Below are positions 26,701-36,066 of a DNA stretch of 64,000 nt, piece by piece. Below the pieces are notes generated by a model. That model ran no database searches, was not told the origin of the DNA, and saw only the letters and a program-made list of their open reading frames with translations. How positions within the stretch are numbered: the first letter of the stretch is position 1; every line of letters starts with the position of its first letter. This DNA comes from Chryseobacterium pennae (GTDB lineage Bacteria > Bacteroidota > Bacteroidia > Flavobacteriales > Weeksellaceae): positions 1-64,000 of the forward strand of contig NZ_QNVT01000007.1 of assembly GCF_003385515.1 (NCBI RefSeq), in the 5' to 3' direction. The position numbers and the translations under genes were made by a program.

Positions 26701-28743
26701 TACCCCTCCCGGAGGATTGGAAGTACAGATTGGTAATGTATCTATTGAAGCACTACCTACAGCATAAAATACATTATTGATAGCACTTACCCTGATTTTG
26801 GCAATCCCGCCAACTGTAAGGGGAAAGGAACTAAAGTCTAACGTTTCACTTCCGTCATTAGGAGTTGAAGCAGTCACTACGTTCCAGCTTCCTCCATTAT
26901 CTGTAGTAAAATCTATTTTGACATTGGCTGCATTATAAGGTGCTGTATTAGTTCCTACAACATCCCAGGTTACGTTTGTTGGTCCGTTATTATAAACCGT
27001 GGTGGGATTTACTTTGAAAGGACCGTTATTTCCTACAATAATAGTCTGAACCGCGGACTGAGTCTGTTGCTGATTGGCAAGTGGATGATTATCCCTTACT
27101 GTTATTGAAAATTTTGTTGTTCTTGCAACTGTAGACACTGCTTCCCAACCATTGATATCATGTAAAACTCCTGCTAATACAGAGGACAATTTAGGAAAAT
27201 AACGAATAGGGCTCGTAGATGGTATTACAGATCTGAATGATGCACCGGAAATTGTATTTCCCAAGTTGATATTATCAATAGGAGGAGTGTTATCAAGCAT
27301 AGCATCCGCCTGTTCCCAAGTATAGGTCATCGGATCATTTTCAGCATCTGTGGCTGCAGCTGTCAGAACAAATGCTGTTCCTTTAGGAATATTATAGGTA
27401 GGCAGAGCAGCAATTACTGGAGAATTATTTGTTATTGCTGTTTCTATATCACATGTCGCGGTAGCTAAGACTGTTTGAACCTGATTAATACTGTTTCTAA
27501 GGAAATAAGCATCACTATTGGGCTGTATATCAAATGTTCCTCCTGGAGAAGGGGCAGTACCGGCATTGCCATTTGCAACTCCTGCATAGCCCATAATTGT
27601 TGTACCTGAGCCGGGTTCAAATTGTGTATTGGGTCCTTGAAACTCATACATAAATGTATGATTTCCTCCCAGTTGATGTCCCATTTCATGAGCAACAAAG
27701 TCAACATCAAAAGTATCTCCCTGTGGAACTCCATTAGCGGGAGAGGTATAGCCTGAACCTTTACCGTTTCCTGTTGCTGGATTTGGATTGCCTGGATCTA
27801 AACAAATACAGCCAATACAGCCAGCCATCCCTCCTCCTCCTGATGCACCAAATAGATGTCCAATATCATAATTGGCATGTCCCACATTGGAAGCTAGTGT
27901 TTGCTGCAATTCTGTACTCCATGGAAAATTTGGGGGTGAATTTCCTATGCTTGCAGGAGAGTAAGGATCAGTATTGGGATTTGTATATATGACATTCGGG
28001 TAGTTTTGTAAATTTAAATGAAGGGCAAAATCTTTTTCAAAGATTCCATTTACCCTGGTGAGTGTAGCGTTAATAGCTGTTAAAGCTCCTGCCACTGTAC
28101 CTCCAAAAAACTGGGTATATTCACCCGTAACAGACATAACTAATCTCAACGTTCTATATTTTCGGTCAGAAGATCGTTTAAAATCTGTAGGTTGATTAGT
28201 AAAAGATTTCCCATATTGATGAAGATTTTCTATTTCTTGCTGATCACCCTCTCGTTCCCTAGTTGAACATATAAAACCATTTTTTCCACCTGATGTTTTC
28301 GGGTGGACTTCGTAGATTGTTTTATCTACATTGGCTGGTTCTATAAACTCGGTTCCTTCACTGGTCATAATCATAGACTGAAAATCATTAGGAGCCAGGC
28401 TAAACCGTAAATATTTAGAGGGATCATCTACTCCTACCCCTACATAGGAGCCTAACTGATATTGATCGGCCAACTCTTTCACTACAACAGGAAAACTATA
28501 CACAGCAAATCTTTCAATTTTTCCACTTACAGTGGGTAAAGATATAGTGACAGGCCGAGCGTTTTGACCTGTCTCCTGTGCGCTCTCTAATTGAGATTTT
28601 AACAATGAAATGTCCAAAGAATAAAAGTTTTTGGCCTGTGAGCCCTCGTGAATCGCTTTTCCTCTGAATGCCGAAGGAGTCCATTGTGCATGGAACATTG
28701 CCAACAAGCTAAGGAAAAAGAAAGAAGTAAAAATTTTCTTCAT
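23716..28743 (-). CDS. Secreted reprolysin-type metalloprotease with FN3 and GEVED domains, T9SS type A sorting
   Basis: About 1675 residues from the ATG at 28743, chosen because the in-frame TTG at 28755 precedes the natural signal peptide (MKKIFTSFFFLSLLAMFHAQ). A propeptide-like region is followed by a zinc metalloprotease domain with HEMGHQLGGNH at about 352-362 and Met-turn TTIMGYAG. The rest is a chain of fibronectin type III domains and three GEVED domains (NGEVEDYAVKI and similar). The last 75 residues (ILIYPNPVSSVLYVKN to TAQKKFIKE) are a T9SS type A sorting domain. It is predicted to be exported and to degrade host or environmental protein; the target is unknown. The C-terminal half is closely related to that of the next gene upstream. 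Confidence 0.9.
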   Translation of the reverse strand: MKKIFTSFFFLSLLAMFHAQWTPSAFRGKAIHEGSQAKNFYSLDISLLKSQLESAQETGQNARPVTISLPTVSGKIERFAVYSFPVVVKELADQYQLGSYVGVGVDDPSKYLRFSLAPNDFQSMIMTSEGTEFIEPANVDKTIYEVHPKTSGGKNGFICSTREREGDQQEIENLHQYGKSFTNQPTDFKRSSDRKYRTLRLVMSVTGEYTQFFGGTVAGALTAINATLTRVNGIFEKDFALHLNLQNYPNVIYTNPNTDPYSPASIGNSPPNFPWSTELQQTLASNVGHANYDIGHLFGASGGGGMAGCIGCICLDPGNPNPATGNGKGSGYTSPANGVPQGDTFDVDFVAHEMGHQLGGNHTFMYEFQGPNTQFEPGSGTTIMGYAGVANGNAGTAPSPGGTFDIQPNSDAYFLRNSINQVQTVLATATCDIETAITNNSPVIAALPTYNIPKGTAFVLTAAATDAENDPMTYTWEQADAMLDNTPPIDNINLGNTISGASFRSVIPSTSPIRYFPKLSSVLAGVLHDINGWEAVSTVARTTKFSITVRDNHPLANQQQTQSAVQTIIVGNNGPFKVNPTTVYNNGPTNVTWDVVGTNTAPYNAANVKIDFTTDNGGSWNVVTASTPNDGSETLDFSSFPLTVGGIAKIRVSAINNVFYAVGSASIDTLPICTSNPPGGVVATTLTQNSATITWNASFNATYIVQYRVAGTSVWTTYAPNPITNTVTLTGLTAGTHYEVQIANICSGITGNFSAPTLFMTPYCAVTSSNTDNGYISNVTVAATNSYTMSNSSGANNYTDYSVNAAQLITVVRGTNNNTISVSKSWPAAMSNKAVSAWIDFNKNGTFETSERILNVSNNTVTPVTGTFQVPAGAYAGPLTTRMRVILRDVNNPNVCTSFTNGEVEDYAVKIIDIPACTNAAPSNITITNLTPNSANVSWAATTGAIYVLRYRKIGGPTWTTINPVPAPINNYTISGLTEQTQYEVQVATKCNGAVQGQFSPSQQFTTPILTYCSMTGTGTNDHISNVTITPINPGLPVMSNNSAQTNYISYTTPATLITLEIGSVDNKISVVKDWTGATGSVAVTAWIDFNRDGVFDNSESILISAASSTTLVTAKFNVPAGAYSGPLTTTMRVVLKRNSAPVMCQNAIDGEVEDYVVRLRPCSTDTPTGFMVNTITHNSANINWVAAANNLTYLLQYRVQGTPTWTDVYVSSIPYTLNNLFPSTTYEVKVAANCGKTAGIFTPVQTFTTRCDPAPPGVMVGSVTTNTAVVTWNTAVVNVKYKMRWRKVGVTGWPNPEIDLPAAPINSYMLSGLVPSTTYEVQIASQCANETIWNSYSNSIVFTTERNCELPPPGLTITQLLPTSAEIKWDSFPGVTYILRYRRVGVPSWTNIPVATNAYTLTGLLENTKYEMQVANVCNGASSGTFTLPYYFITPIVTYCKMVSGNATNEHIAKVTVRPNGKPVMENASGASTYTDYSGVPKAFIEMVQGSTDNEITIEKKWTGTSHKEGIAVWIDFNRNGEFDIDEKVLASPPNTTTPVTGRFNVPADAFVSMTDYKYVVMRVAMERDGIPVNCVNIKNGEVEDYSIRISGKYTPNPLNQTDILIYPNPVSSVLYVKNISKKAKYKIYNTAGQIVTNGILLNNQLNVSRLIKGVYVIDIDDNDKTAQKKFIKE

Positions 28744-28773
28744 AGTATTTCTCAAAACTTTGTATTAATCTCA

Positions 28774-28804
28774 CAAACCTACTCACTTTATTATCAATAA
28801 ACAA
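28774..28804 (-). promoter_or_regulatory. Promoter of the metalloprotease gene
   Basis: On the minus strand: TTG (28802-28804), 20-bp spacer, TAGGTTTG (28774-28781), about 30 bp before the chosen ATG. Confidence 0.6.
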
Positions 28805-28941
28805 CATTAAAACACAAATACAATATAAAGTCACTAATAAAACATTAAATAAATTGAAAATTTAAACAAATAATCAATATTCGAATAAAAATATCAACAA
28901 TTGTTGATTTATTTTCCTTAAAATAAAAATCTGAACAAAAA

Positions 28942-28969
28942 AATAAGCCTTCATTTCTGAAGGCTTATT
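28942..28969 (-). terminator. Terminator after the FN3/GEVED cargo gene
   Basis: A perfect 12-bp stem (AATAAGCCTTCA and its complement) with a TTTC loop, followed by T-rich sequence on the minus strand. It separates the two giant T9SS genes. Confidence 0.8.
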
Positions 28970-28988
28970 CTATATGAAATTTAGCTAA

Positions 28989-31900
28989 TTATTCTTTGAT
29001 AAATTTCTTTTGAGCAGTATTACCGTTATCATCGATATCTATTACATAAACACCGTTAATCAATTTGCTAACGTTAAGTTCATTATTTAATAGAATACCT
29101 TCTACTACGATTTGCCCTGCAGCATTGTAGATTTTATATTTAGCTTTTCTGCTGATATTTTTCACATACAATACTGTACTTACAGGATTAGGATAGATCA
29201 GGATCTCTGTCTGGTCAATCGGATTAGAAGCTCCCAGTTTAGAAATTCTAACTGTATAATCTTCAACTTCTCCGTTTTTAACATTCACACAGGCTACAGG
29301 AACCCCATCTCTTTCCATTGCCACTCTCATTACTACATATTTGTAATCTGTTGTACTTACAAATGCGTCTGCCGGTACACTGAACTTACCTGATATAGGA
29401 GTGTCAAGGCTTGGATATGAAGTCAGGATTTTTTCGTTGATATCAAACTCTCCATTTCTGTCGAAGTCAATCCAAACTGAAATTCCTTCTTTATACGTTT
29501 TTCCAATCCATTTTTTCTCGATGATAATTTCATTATCCGTAGATCCCTGGATCAGTTCAATCATTGCCTTAGGAACACCTGTATAATCTGTATAGCTTGA
29601 TCCTTTTGATGCATTTTCCATTTTAGGTTTTCCATTTGGAATAACAGTTACCTTAGAAATGTACTCTGCTGCTGAATTTTCTGATTTCATCTTACAGTAA
29701 ATCACAGTAGGTGTTGTAAAGTAGTACGGAGGAGTATAATTTCCTGGTTTTCCGCTACAGATATTAACGACCTGCATTTCATACTTTGTCATTTCCACAA
29801 GACCGTCCAGTACAGCTTTATTAACAGGTGTAGTAATTTCTGTCCAGCTTGGAATACCCACTTTTCTATATCTAAGGATATAGGTAGCTCCCGGATATGC
29901 ATCCCATGCAACCTCTGCAGTCGTTGGCAATAGTTGAGTAATTGTCAGTCCCGGAGGCGGGATTTCACATATTCTTGTGGTTGTAAATACCTGAGAATTT
30001 GAGAAATCATTCCAGTTGGTTTCACCAGCACATTGATTGGCAATCTGAACTTCATAAGTAACAAATGAATCCAGATTATTCAGTACATAAGTGTTGGTAG
30101 GAGCAGCAGGAAGATTGATTTCAGCATTTGGCCAATTTGGAGTTCCTACTTTTCTCCATCTCATTTTATATATAGCATTTGGTACTATTGGATTCCACGT
30201 AATCAAAGCACTTGTTGGGGTGATATTGCTTACGGTTACTGTCGGAGGTGTTGGATCACATCTCGTCGAGAAAGTCTGAATTGGTGTAGCTGGTCCCACT
30301 GTTCCACCACACATTGTAGAAACTTCAATTTCGTAAATTGTTGCAGGATTTAATCCTGTAATAGTAAGTGGAACATTTCCTAATACTGTAGATGCATAAA
30401 TCTGCGTCCATGTAGAAGTTCCCTTTACTCTATATTTTACAAGATAAGTTGTCGTATTAAGAGCTCCTGATAAATTAACAACAATCGAAGTATGAGCCGG
30501 AGTCCCAAAAACAGGTGGATTTGGCATCGCATTACTACATGGTCTGATTCTTACCGCATAATCTTCAACTTCACCATTAGCAGCATTTGCACAGGCTGTT
30601 GGAACACTTCCATTCTTCAGCATTACTCTCATCGTTGTAGTATATTGTCCTGTATAAGCTGTAGGAACATTAGGAACAGTAAACAGATCAGTAACCGGAG
30701 TGGTAGTACTTGCCGGAGAATTAAGAATTCTTTCAGAAGTTTCAAACTGTCCGTTTCTGTTATAATCGATCCAGGCTACAACGGCATCATTACCTGATGA
30801 TCCTGTCCATCCTTTTCCAACAGCAATTTTATTACCACTTGAATTTGCATCTAAAGTAATAAGGGTAGCTGGTGTTGTATAGCTTGTATAATAGTTCTGA
30901 ACAGTTGTGTTGCTCATCACAGGAACACCTAAATTAGATGAAGTAACAGTAACATTTGAAATGTGATCGTTATCTCCACTACCTGTTACCGGACAATATT
31001 GCAGCGGTAATGTAGTAAATGGCATAAGTGCAGACCAAGCTCCTGTTACCCCACCACAGATCGTAGCTACCTGAACTTCATACTCAGTTTGCTCTATTAA
31101 AGTGTTTGTTGGAATAGTATAAACATTTCCGGGTGCCGGTATTGTGTTAATAGGAACCCAAGCATTCCCTGGTGCCACTTTCTTTCTATACTGTAGTTTA
31201 TAGGTTGCCCCAGTAGCTGCAGTCCAAGAGAATGTTGCACTTGTATCAGTAATGTTTGAAATCGTAATATTTGTTGGCGGAGCCGTTGTACATACTGGCT
31301 GGTCAATCAATCTTACTCCATAATCCTCTACTTCTCCATTGCCTGTAAAAGGCCCACAAGGAGAGTCAACATCATCATTCAGCATAACCACTCGCATACG
31401 GGTCAAAAGAGGCCCATCATAAGTAGCGGGAGATGGAGGAAGTGCTATTGTGAAACCAGTACCTGTTGAATTCACAGGATTGGTTGTGCTATAAGAACCA
31501 TTAACAAATCTTTCAGTAGGTTCAAAAACTCCATTTCTGTTAAGGTCAATCCATACTCCTATTCCATAGCTTGATGAAGAACCAGGCCAGAATTTAGTAA
31601 TCGTTATTTTATTATTTGATGTACCTCTCACTAAAGTAACTAATCTTGTAGGATCAGCAGAGTAATCTTTATATCCATCATATCCTGAATTACTCACCAT
31701 TAACGGACCGTTCGTAGGAGTAACTACAACTTTACCAATATACCCGCTTGGCATAGCAGTAGGCGGAACATTAGCACAGTATGTAAGAGCTGGTGTTGTA
31801 AAATTAGTACTTGCAGAGAATGGTCCCTGTGGACTACCGTTACAAATTGTTGCGATCTGAACTTCATATGTAGTTCCATCTGCCAAATTAATCAACTGTT

Positions 31901-34151
31901 GATTACTAGCCAGAACTGCTGTAGCTGGCAACGTTTTCCAAGGTCCACCAGAAGTTGGCCTGTATTGTACCACATAAGTAGCTCCTAGTGAAGGCGTCCA
32001 TGTAACAATAGCAGTACTTGAAGTAATACTATTTATGGCAATATTAGTAGGTGGTACTGCAGAACAAGGTACAAGTTCTATCCCAGTAAGTCTGATTTTC
32101 GGAATATCTTTGTGTCTACTAGTTGCAGTTGGAGGAGAAGCAGGATCTGGATTGGTGCTATCATTTCTGTATAACATTCCTCTCTCAACACTAACTGGGA
32201 AACTTCCCCATCTGGCTTTCGTAGCTGACGCATAGCCGGGAGAGTTTTCATCCACAGCAATAACAATATTACTTGTTCCATCCCATAACATCGGAGTAGT
32301 TAATGGTATGGTAACCCACGTTCCGGCTGTCATTGTAGGAAGAGTACCTTCCCATACTTTTTTCAAAGAAGAATATGGTACCCAACTTGAACTTCCAGGA
32401 AAACTATTTTGCGTGGTATTGCCCATATAGACTACCCACTCATTATATTTATTCTGCTCAGCAGTAACAGGCTGTTCAACATAGAACTTAAGTTCAGTGA
32501 TAAATTTGCCAGCTCCTACAGCTCCTAAAACTTCTGCAGCAGTGTAAATCTGCTGAGAATAGTTATATCCATAGTATGCATCTACAGGAAGTTGTTCTGT
32601 ATAAGCAGTTCCGGTTCCAATCTGCCCAGGGGCAAATGCAGGTCCCTCAACCCAGGAGCTTTTGTCTGTAGGTGTACAAACGGCTCTTACCCACCAATAA
32701 TAAGTGGTTCCTGATACCAATGGAGATAAAGGGGCAGAAGTTCCTGCAACAATAGTTCCTATTGTACCAACAGCTGAAGTCGGTGGTGTCCCCGTTGTAT
32801 TGTAATATACTTCATATCCTCCTGCAGGTGCTGAACTCGAAGCTGCCCAACCAACAACAACACTTGTAGGTGTCATTGATCCTACCGTCAGGGAACCAGC
32901 AGTTGAAGGAACCGGAAGACACGTAGGTGGTGTTGCAAAAGATTTTGGCGTAGTATTCCAGGCACTTTGATCTGTTGCACTACATCTTGCCCTTACCCAT
33001 ACATAATAGGTTGTATTAGGAAGTAAAGGAGTAAGTGTTGCACTTGTTCCTGACGGAACATTCTGTGTTGCCGGAGCTCCTGGAGGAGGCGTTGCCCCCG
33101 TAGTATTATAATAAATATCAAATCCTAATGCAGGTGTATAACCAAACGCAGTCCAGGAAATTGCTGCTGTTGTAGGCGTTATTGTTCCTGTTGTAATAGT
33201 TCCGGCAGCAGGCATTGCCGGACATGTAGCCGGCGTAGCAAAGGCAAATGATGCAGACCACTCACTTTGATCAGTTGCACTACATCTTGCTCTTACCCAA
33301 ACATAATAAGTTGTATTAGGAAGCAATGGACCTATCGTAGCGGTAGGTGTTGCCGGCGGGACAGTTACATTAGGTGCTGTGCCGGCTCCCGGTGGTACAT
33401 TAGTTGTGTTATAATACACATCATACCCTAATGCAGGTACCGGTACATAAGCAGGCCACTTGATCTCAGCACTTGTTGCTGTAATTGTTCCTGCAGTGAT
33501 TACACCACCAGGAGGCATAGACAAACATGATGGTGGTGTTCCGAAGGTCATCTGAATATTAGGTCTGTTACCCGTAACCGTACCATTTCCGGTAGGCGCT
33601 GTAGTGTTGCCCTGAATATACATATGTCCTGTTGGTACACTAGAATAGGTAAGCTTTGCTCCTGTAGTGAAGGTTCCAGAACCACCATAGTTAGTTTCTA
33701 CAAGCACCATAAGGTTATCCACTCCATTATAAGTGAAAGGAAGCTGTAAAGGGACAGTATACCATCCTGTTGGTACAAGACCTACAGTTCCACTATATAA
33801 TAAGGTAGCCCCGGTAGTTGCAGCAGCCCAGTTTTGAGCTGTAAGCGTTGTAGCAGGTACAGCTTTTATATAAATTTTTAGAGGAATCCCTATATTGAAA
33901 GTTGAGGTAGAATTCCATCCCAAGGATAAAATACTTCCAGCAGTTCCTCCTGCGGCAGCAATTTCTGCAGCCGTGTAAACAGATGCGGAGCGTTCAAATC
34001 CATTAGCAACCCCTAAAGGATACTTTTGGGTTGCCGTTCCGGTACCAATTGTAATGGTTTGTGCCTGTATGGACAATCCGACGACCATACAGAGCAATGC
34101 AATGAGCACCTTAAAAGGTCGGCTCATTTTACAGAGTAAAAGTCCACTCAT
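28989..34151 (-). CDS. Giant FN3/GEVED surface protein, T9SS type A sorting
   Basis: A 1720-residue secreted protein. The start at 34151 has a second ATG eight codons in that also gives a signal peptide (about MSRPFKVLIALLCMVVGLSI). It carries an N-terminal beta-sandwich region, then three near-identical FN3-like repeats (LGFDIYYNTT and LLPNTTYYVWVRARCSATDQ), further FN3 domains alternating with GEVED domains and a C-terminal type A sorting domain ending TAQKKFIKE. No protease motif is seen. The last 700 or so residues align with the metalloprotease encoded next to it. It is probably an adhesin or matrix protein, by analogy with other FN3/GEVED proteins. Confidence 0.87.
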   Translation of the reverse strand: MSGLLLCKMSRPFKVLIALLCMVVGLSIQAQTITIGTGTATQKYPLGVANGFERSASVYTAAEIAAAGGTAGSILSLGWNSTSTFNIGIPLKIYIKAVPATTLTAQNWAAATTGATLLYSGTVGLVPTGWYTVPLQLPFTYNGVDNLMVLVETNYGGSGTFTTGAKLTYSSVPTGHMYIQGNTTAPTGNGTVTGNRPNIQMTFGTPPSCLSMPPGGVITAGTITATSAEIKWPAYVPVPALGYDVYYNTTNVPPGAGTAPNVTVPPATPTATIGPLLPNTTYYVWVRARCSATDQSEWSASFAFATPATCPAMPAAGTITTGTITPTTAAISWTAFGYTPALGFDIYYNTTGATPPPGAPATQNVPSGTSATLTPLLPNTTYYVWVRARCSATDQSAWNTTPKSFATPPTCLPVPSTAGSLTVGSMTPTSVVVGWAASSSAPAGGYEVYYNTTGTPPTSAVGTIGTIVAGTSAPLSPLVSGTTYYWWVRAVCTPTDKSSWVEGPAFAPGQIGTGTAYTEQLPVDAYYGYNYSQQIYTAAEVLGAVGAGKFITELKFYVEQPVTAEQNKYNEWVVYMGNTTQNSFPGSSSWVPYSSLKKVWEGTLPTMTAGTWVTIPLTTPMLWDGTSNIVIAVDENSPGYASATKARWGSFPVSVERGMLYRNDSTNPDPASPPTATSRHKDIPKIRLTGIELVPCSAVPPTNIAINSITSSTAIVTWTPSLGATYVVQYRPTSGGPWKTLPATAVLASNQQLINLADGTTYEVQIATICNGSPQGPFSASTNFTTPALTYCANVPPTAMPSGYIGKVVVTPTNGPLMVSNSGYDGYKDYSADPTRLVTLVRGTSNNKITITKFWPGSSSSYGIGVWIDLNRNGVFEPTERFVNGSYSTTNPVNSTGTGFTIALPPSPATYDGPLLTRMRVVMLNDDVDSPCGPFTGNGEVEDYGVRLIDQPVCTTAPPTNITISNITDTSATFSWTAATGATYKLQYRKKVAPGNAWVPINTIPAPGNVYTIPTNTLIEQTEYEVQVATICGGVTGAWSALMPFTTLPLQYCPVTGSGDNDHISNVTVTSSNLGVPVMSNTTVQNYYTSYTTPATLITLDANSSGNKIAVGKGWTGSSGNDAVVAWIDYNRNGQFETSERILNSPASTTTPVTDLFTVPNVPTAYTGQYTTTMRVMLKNGSVPTACANAANGEVEDYAVRIRPCSNAMPNPPVFGTPAHTSIVVNLSGALNTTTYLVKYRVKGTSTWTQIYASTVLGNVPLTITGLNPATIYEIEVSTMCGGTVGPATPIQTFSTRCDPTPPTVTVSNITPTSALITWNPIVPNAIYKMRWRKVGTPNWPNAEINLPAAPTNTYVLNNLDSFVTYEVQIANQCAGETNWNDFSNSQVFTTTRICEIPPPGLTITQLLPTTAEVAWDAYPGATYILRYRKVGIPSWTEITTPVNKAVLDGLVEMTKYEMQVVNICSGKPGNYTPPYYFTTPTVIYCKMKSENSAAEYISKVTVIPNGKPKMENASKGSSYTDYTGVPKAMIELIQGSTDNEIIIEKKWIGKTYKEGISVWIDFDRNGEFDINEKILTSYPSLDTPISGKFSVPADAFVSTTDYKYVVMRVAMERDGVPVACVNVKNGEVEDYTVRISKLGASNPIDQTEILIYPNPVSTVLYVKNISRKAKYKIYNAAGQIVVEGILLNNELNVSKLINGVYVIDIDDNGNTAQKKFIKE

Positions 34152-34396
34152 ATTTTTTAAAATTTAATAATGATAACGATAATTAAGAATTATAGTATTT
34201 CCATTTAACAAGGCCCGTACTTTATTTCCAAAACCTCGTAATTTACAGAGTATCTGTAGTAAAAAAAGTAATTTTATTCCATAAACTAATATTTTAATAT
34301 TTACACAAATCTAAACATTTTTTCATTATAATACATTCTTTAAATTGTTTTTTTGTAAAAATTAAACTATAATACCCTATATGATTAAAAATAAAG

Positions 34397-34429
34397 AATC
34401 CATATAAATTCAGTAAATTTATATGGATT
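34397..34429 (-). terminator. Orphan terminator-like hairpin
   Basis: A perfect 14-bp stem (34397-34410 with 34416-34429, loop CAGTA). On the minus strand it is followed by T-rich sequence. No intact gene now ends here; it probably belonged to the decayed gene at 34583-34779. Confidence 0.65.
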
Positions 34430-34582
34430 TGACCCTATTATTATTTTTTAATGCATTCAATAATTTCCGAAAAATATTATCTTTTATCGCAATAATATAA
34501 TTTACATTCAACAACCAAAGCACATTTACTTTATTATCATCAATAAAGACTTTTTTAACGATTTAACTTCCAAATTACACAT
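34430..34582. other. Gene-free part of the 34152-34926 gap
   Basis: AT-rich sequence with no supported gene. Together with the hairpin at 34397 and the relic at 34583-34779 it forms the 775-bp gap between the giant T9SS gene and the DUF6048 gene. Nearer to the T9SS gene, TAGATTTG on the minus strand (34306-34313) is a possible -7 box. Confidence 0.4.
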
Positions 34583-34779
34583 TCATAAGGTTAATACATG
34601 AGAAACGCTGGGAGTATTCAGAATATCATTTACAGGGTTTGGAGAAATTACAAAGTTGCTGTCTTTTTTATTTACTTCATTGTTATCTAGCATTTGCTAC
34701 CTTTTAATAGCTTATTCTGAACTGTTCCAGGAAACAATGTCACACTATACAGAGAATCTGAATATCTTTTCTGGTAGTG
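34583..34779 (-). pseudogene. Relic of a T9SS cargo C-terminus
   Basis: Two short consecutive frames on the minus strand read like the end of a T9SS protein. 34779 to 34690 encodes YSVTLFPGTVQNKLLKGSK before a stop. After a one-base frame change, 34693 to 34583 encodes NEVNKKDSNFVISPNPVNDI and a few more residues. The SPNPVND motif is the start of a type A sorting domain, compare YPNPVSS in the two neighbouring giants. The remaining 55 or so residues of the domain are missing, and in-frame stops interrupt the upstream part. I read it as a decayed third cargo gene. Confidence 0.6.
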
Positions 34780-34879
34780 CTAGCTTCCTATGCTTCATCA
34801 GATTTTGATACTGAAGTTCTTCCAAAGAACTTTAACAACTATATACAGTAATCAACAGCCCTGATCAGTAAAAACAAAA

Positions 34880-34902
34880 AACCCGGGAAAGTTTCCCGGG
34901 TT
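34880..34902 (-). terminator. Terminator after the DUF6048 gene
   Basis: A perfect 11-bp stem, AACCCGGGAAA with its complement around a single G, followed by a T run on the minus strand. Confidence 0.85.
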
Positions 34903-34926
34903 CAATGTTATGATTAATGAGTTTAA

Positions 34927-35592
34927 TTAAAATTTATATGCAATATTCCATGCGAATCCCATATTAAATTTGGAGGAACTTTTTCCAAATCCAGGAATAA
35001 TCATTGGAGATATATTATCCTGTTTGGAAGTATAGGCCAGATAGCGGGGCTGCAGATTAACATCAATATAAAAATTGGAATCAAACAACTGTACTCTTCC
35101 TCCCAAAGTACCTTCCAGCCAGAAAGAAGACTGTGAGGACGCAGGAAAAGACACTGAAGAATTACTTCCTCCATATCCACGGACAGGAACAGCCATGTAC
35201 TCCTGATTATAAAATGATCCGGCAACTTTTCCACCTGCATAGAAACCATTGAATTCATTTTCTCTATCCTTAGCCAGCATATAAAATGCACCAAGCTTAA
35301 TAAAAGGACCGCTTACTTTAGCATCATAGCTGTTTTTCTGATATATATTTTTCTCAAAACCAGCTTCTGCAATAGCATGAACGTTCCCATTAATCTTTGA
35401 GGAAATAAATCCCTGATATAACTTTCTATCTGAAAAGAATCCCAATCCTGTATTCAAGACATCAAGCCCAACCATAAAATTTGGCTCATATTTCCAATGT
35501 ACTTTTTTTACTTCTTCTTTCTTTTCTTCCTGTGCTGAGGCTAGAATCCCGAACAGGCTAAAAAATAAGGTAAAGATTAGTCTTGTCTTCAT
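34927..35592 (-). CDS. DUF6048 family outer membrane protein
   Basis: A 221-residue protein with a signal peptide (MKTRLIFTLFFSLFGILASA). After a lysine- and glutamate-rich linker come alternating amphipathic strands, ending in an aromatic residue (AYKF), as for a small outer-membrane beta-barrel. It fits the DUF6048 family of Bacteroidota. The start overlaps the end of the DUF6452 gene by 35 bp, so the pair is translationally coupled. Function unknown; the fixed link of DUF6452, DUF6048 and rlmD suggests an envelope role. Confidence 0.75.
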   Translation of the reverse strand: MKTRLIFTLFFSLFGILASAQEEKKEEVKKVHWKYEPNFMVGLDVLNTGLGFFSDRKLYQGFISSKINGNVHAIAEAGFEKNIYQKNSYDAKVSGPFIKLGAFYMLAKDRENEFNGFYAGGKVAGSFYNQEYMAVPVRGYGGSNSSVSFPASSQSSFWLEGTLGGRVQLFDSNFYIDVNLQPRYLAYTSKQDNISPMIIPGFGKSSSKFNMGFAWNIAYKF

Positions 35593-36037
35593 TCAATATT
35601 TGATTTTGTCCATTTTCCAGGCTTTGAACAGGGTCAGGAGTTATTAATTCTGAACTTAAATTGTCATATGTTTTTTTGGCTCCACATCCGGGAGATACAT
35701 ATATTGCCTGTGTTGTATATTTAATTCTTACTTTAGATTCTTTACCTTTAGTAGATGTTTTAAAATAAATATCGGTATAAGGTGAATCATCTACCCTTAG
35801 AGGAATAAGCCTTGAATCTATTTTTTTCTGCCATCCCAAATCCACTTTTCCTGAACCATAATCTACTGCTACAGACAATGAATCAAGTGTTGTTTCCTTA
35901 CCATCTGATGCTGCAGTCTTAAAGGCAACCTTCATTCTTGAAGTTCCCTCTCCGCTTTCGCAGATATCATCATCACTGCCACATGAATAAAACATTCCAA
36001 CGAAGCAGAGCATTATGAGAAATTTAAAATACTTCAT
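35558..36037 (-). CDS. DUF6452 family lipoprotein
   Basis: About 159 residues from the ATG at 36037; an upstream in-frame TTG would spoil the signal peptide. The N terminus MKYFKFLIMLCFVGMFYSCG has a lipobox with C19 as the lipidation site, followed by an acidic SDDD stretch. The rest is beta-rich with several cysteines. It fits DUF6452, a Bacteroidota family with no known function. It lies 29 bp after rlmD and overlaps the DUF6048 gene. Confidence 0.75.
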   Translation of the reverse strand: MKYFKFLIMLCFVGMFYSCGSDDDICESGEGTSRMKVAFKTAASDGKETTLDSLSVAVDYGSGKVDLGWQKKIDSRLIPLRVDDSPYTDIYFKTSTKGKESKVRIKYTTQAIYVSPGCGAKKTYDNLSSELITPDPVQSLENGQNQILNEDKTNLYLIF

Positions 36038-36066
36038 ATTAAGATTTGAGCTCAAATTTAATTAAA

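Noticed and set aside
32641..33520. Regular repeats in the giant T9SS gene considered as a CRISPR array
   Set aside because: The repeats are coding FN3-like units of about 100 residues, with no constant repeat-spacer pattern and no cas genes.
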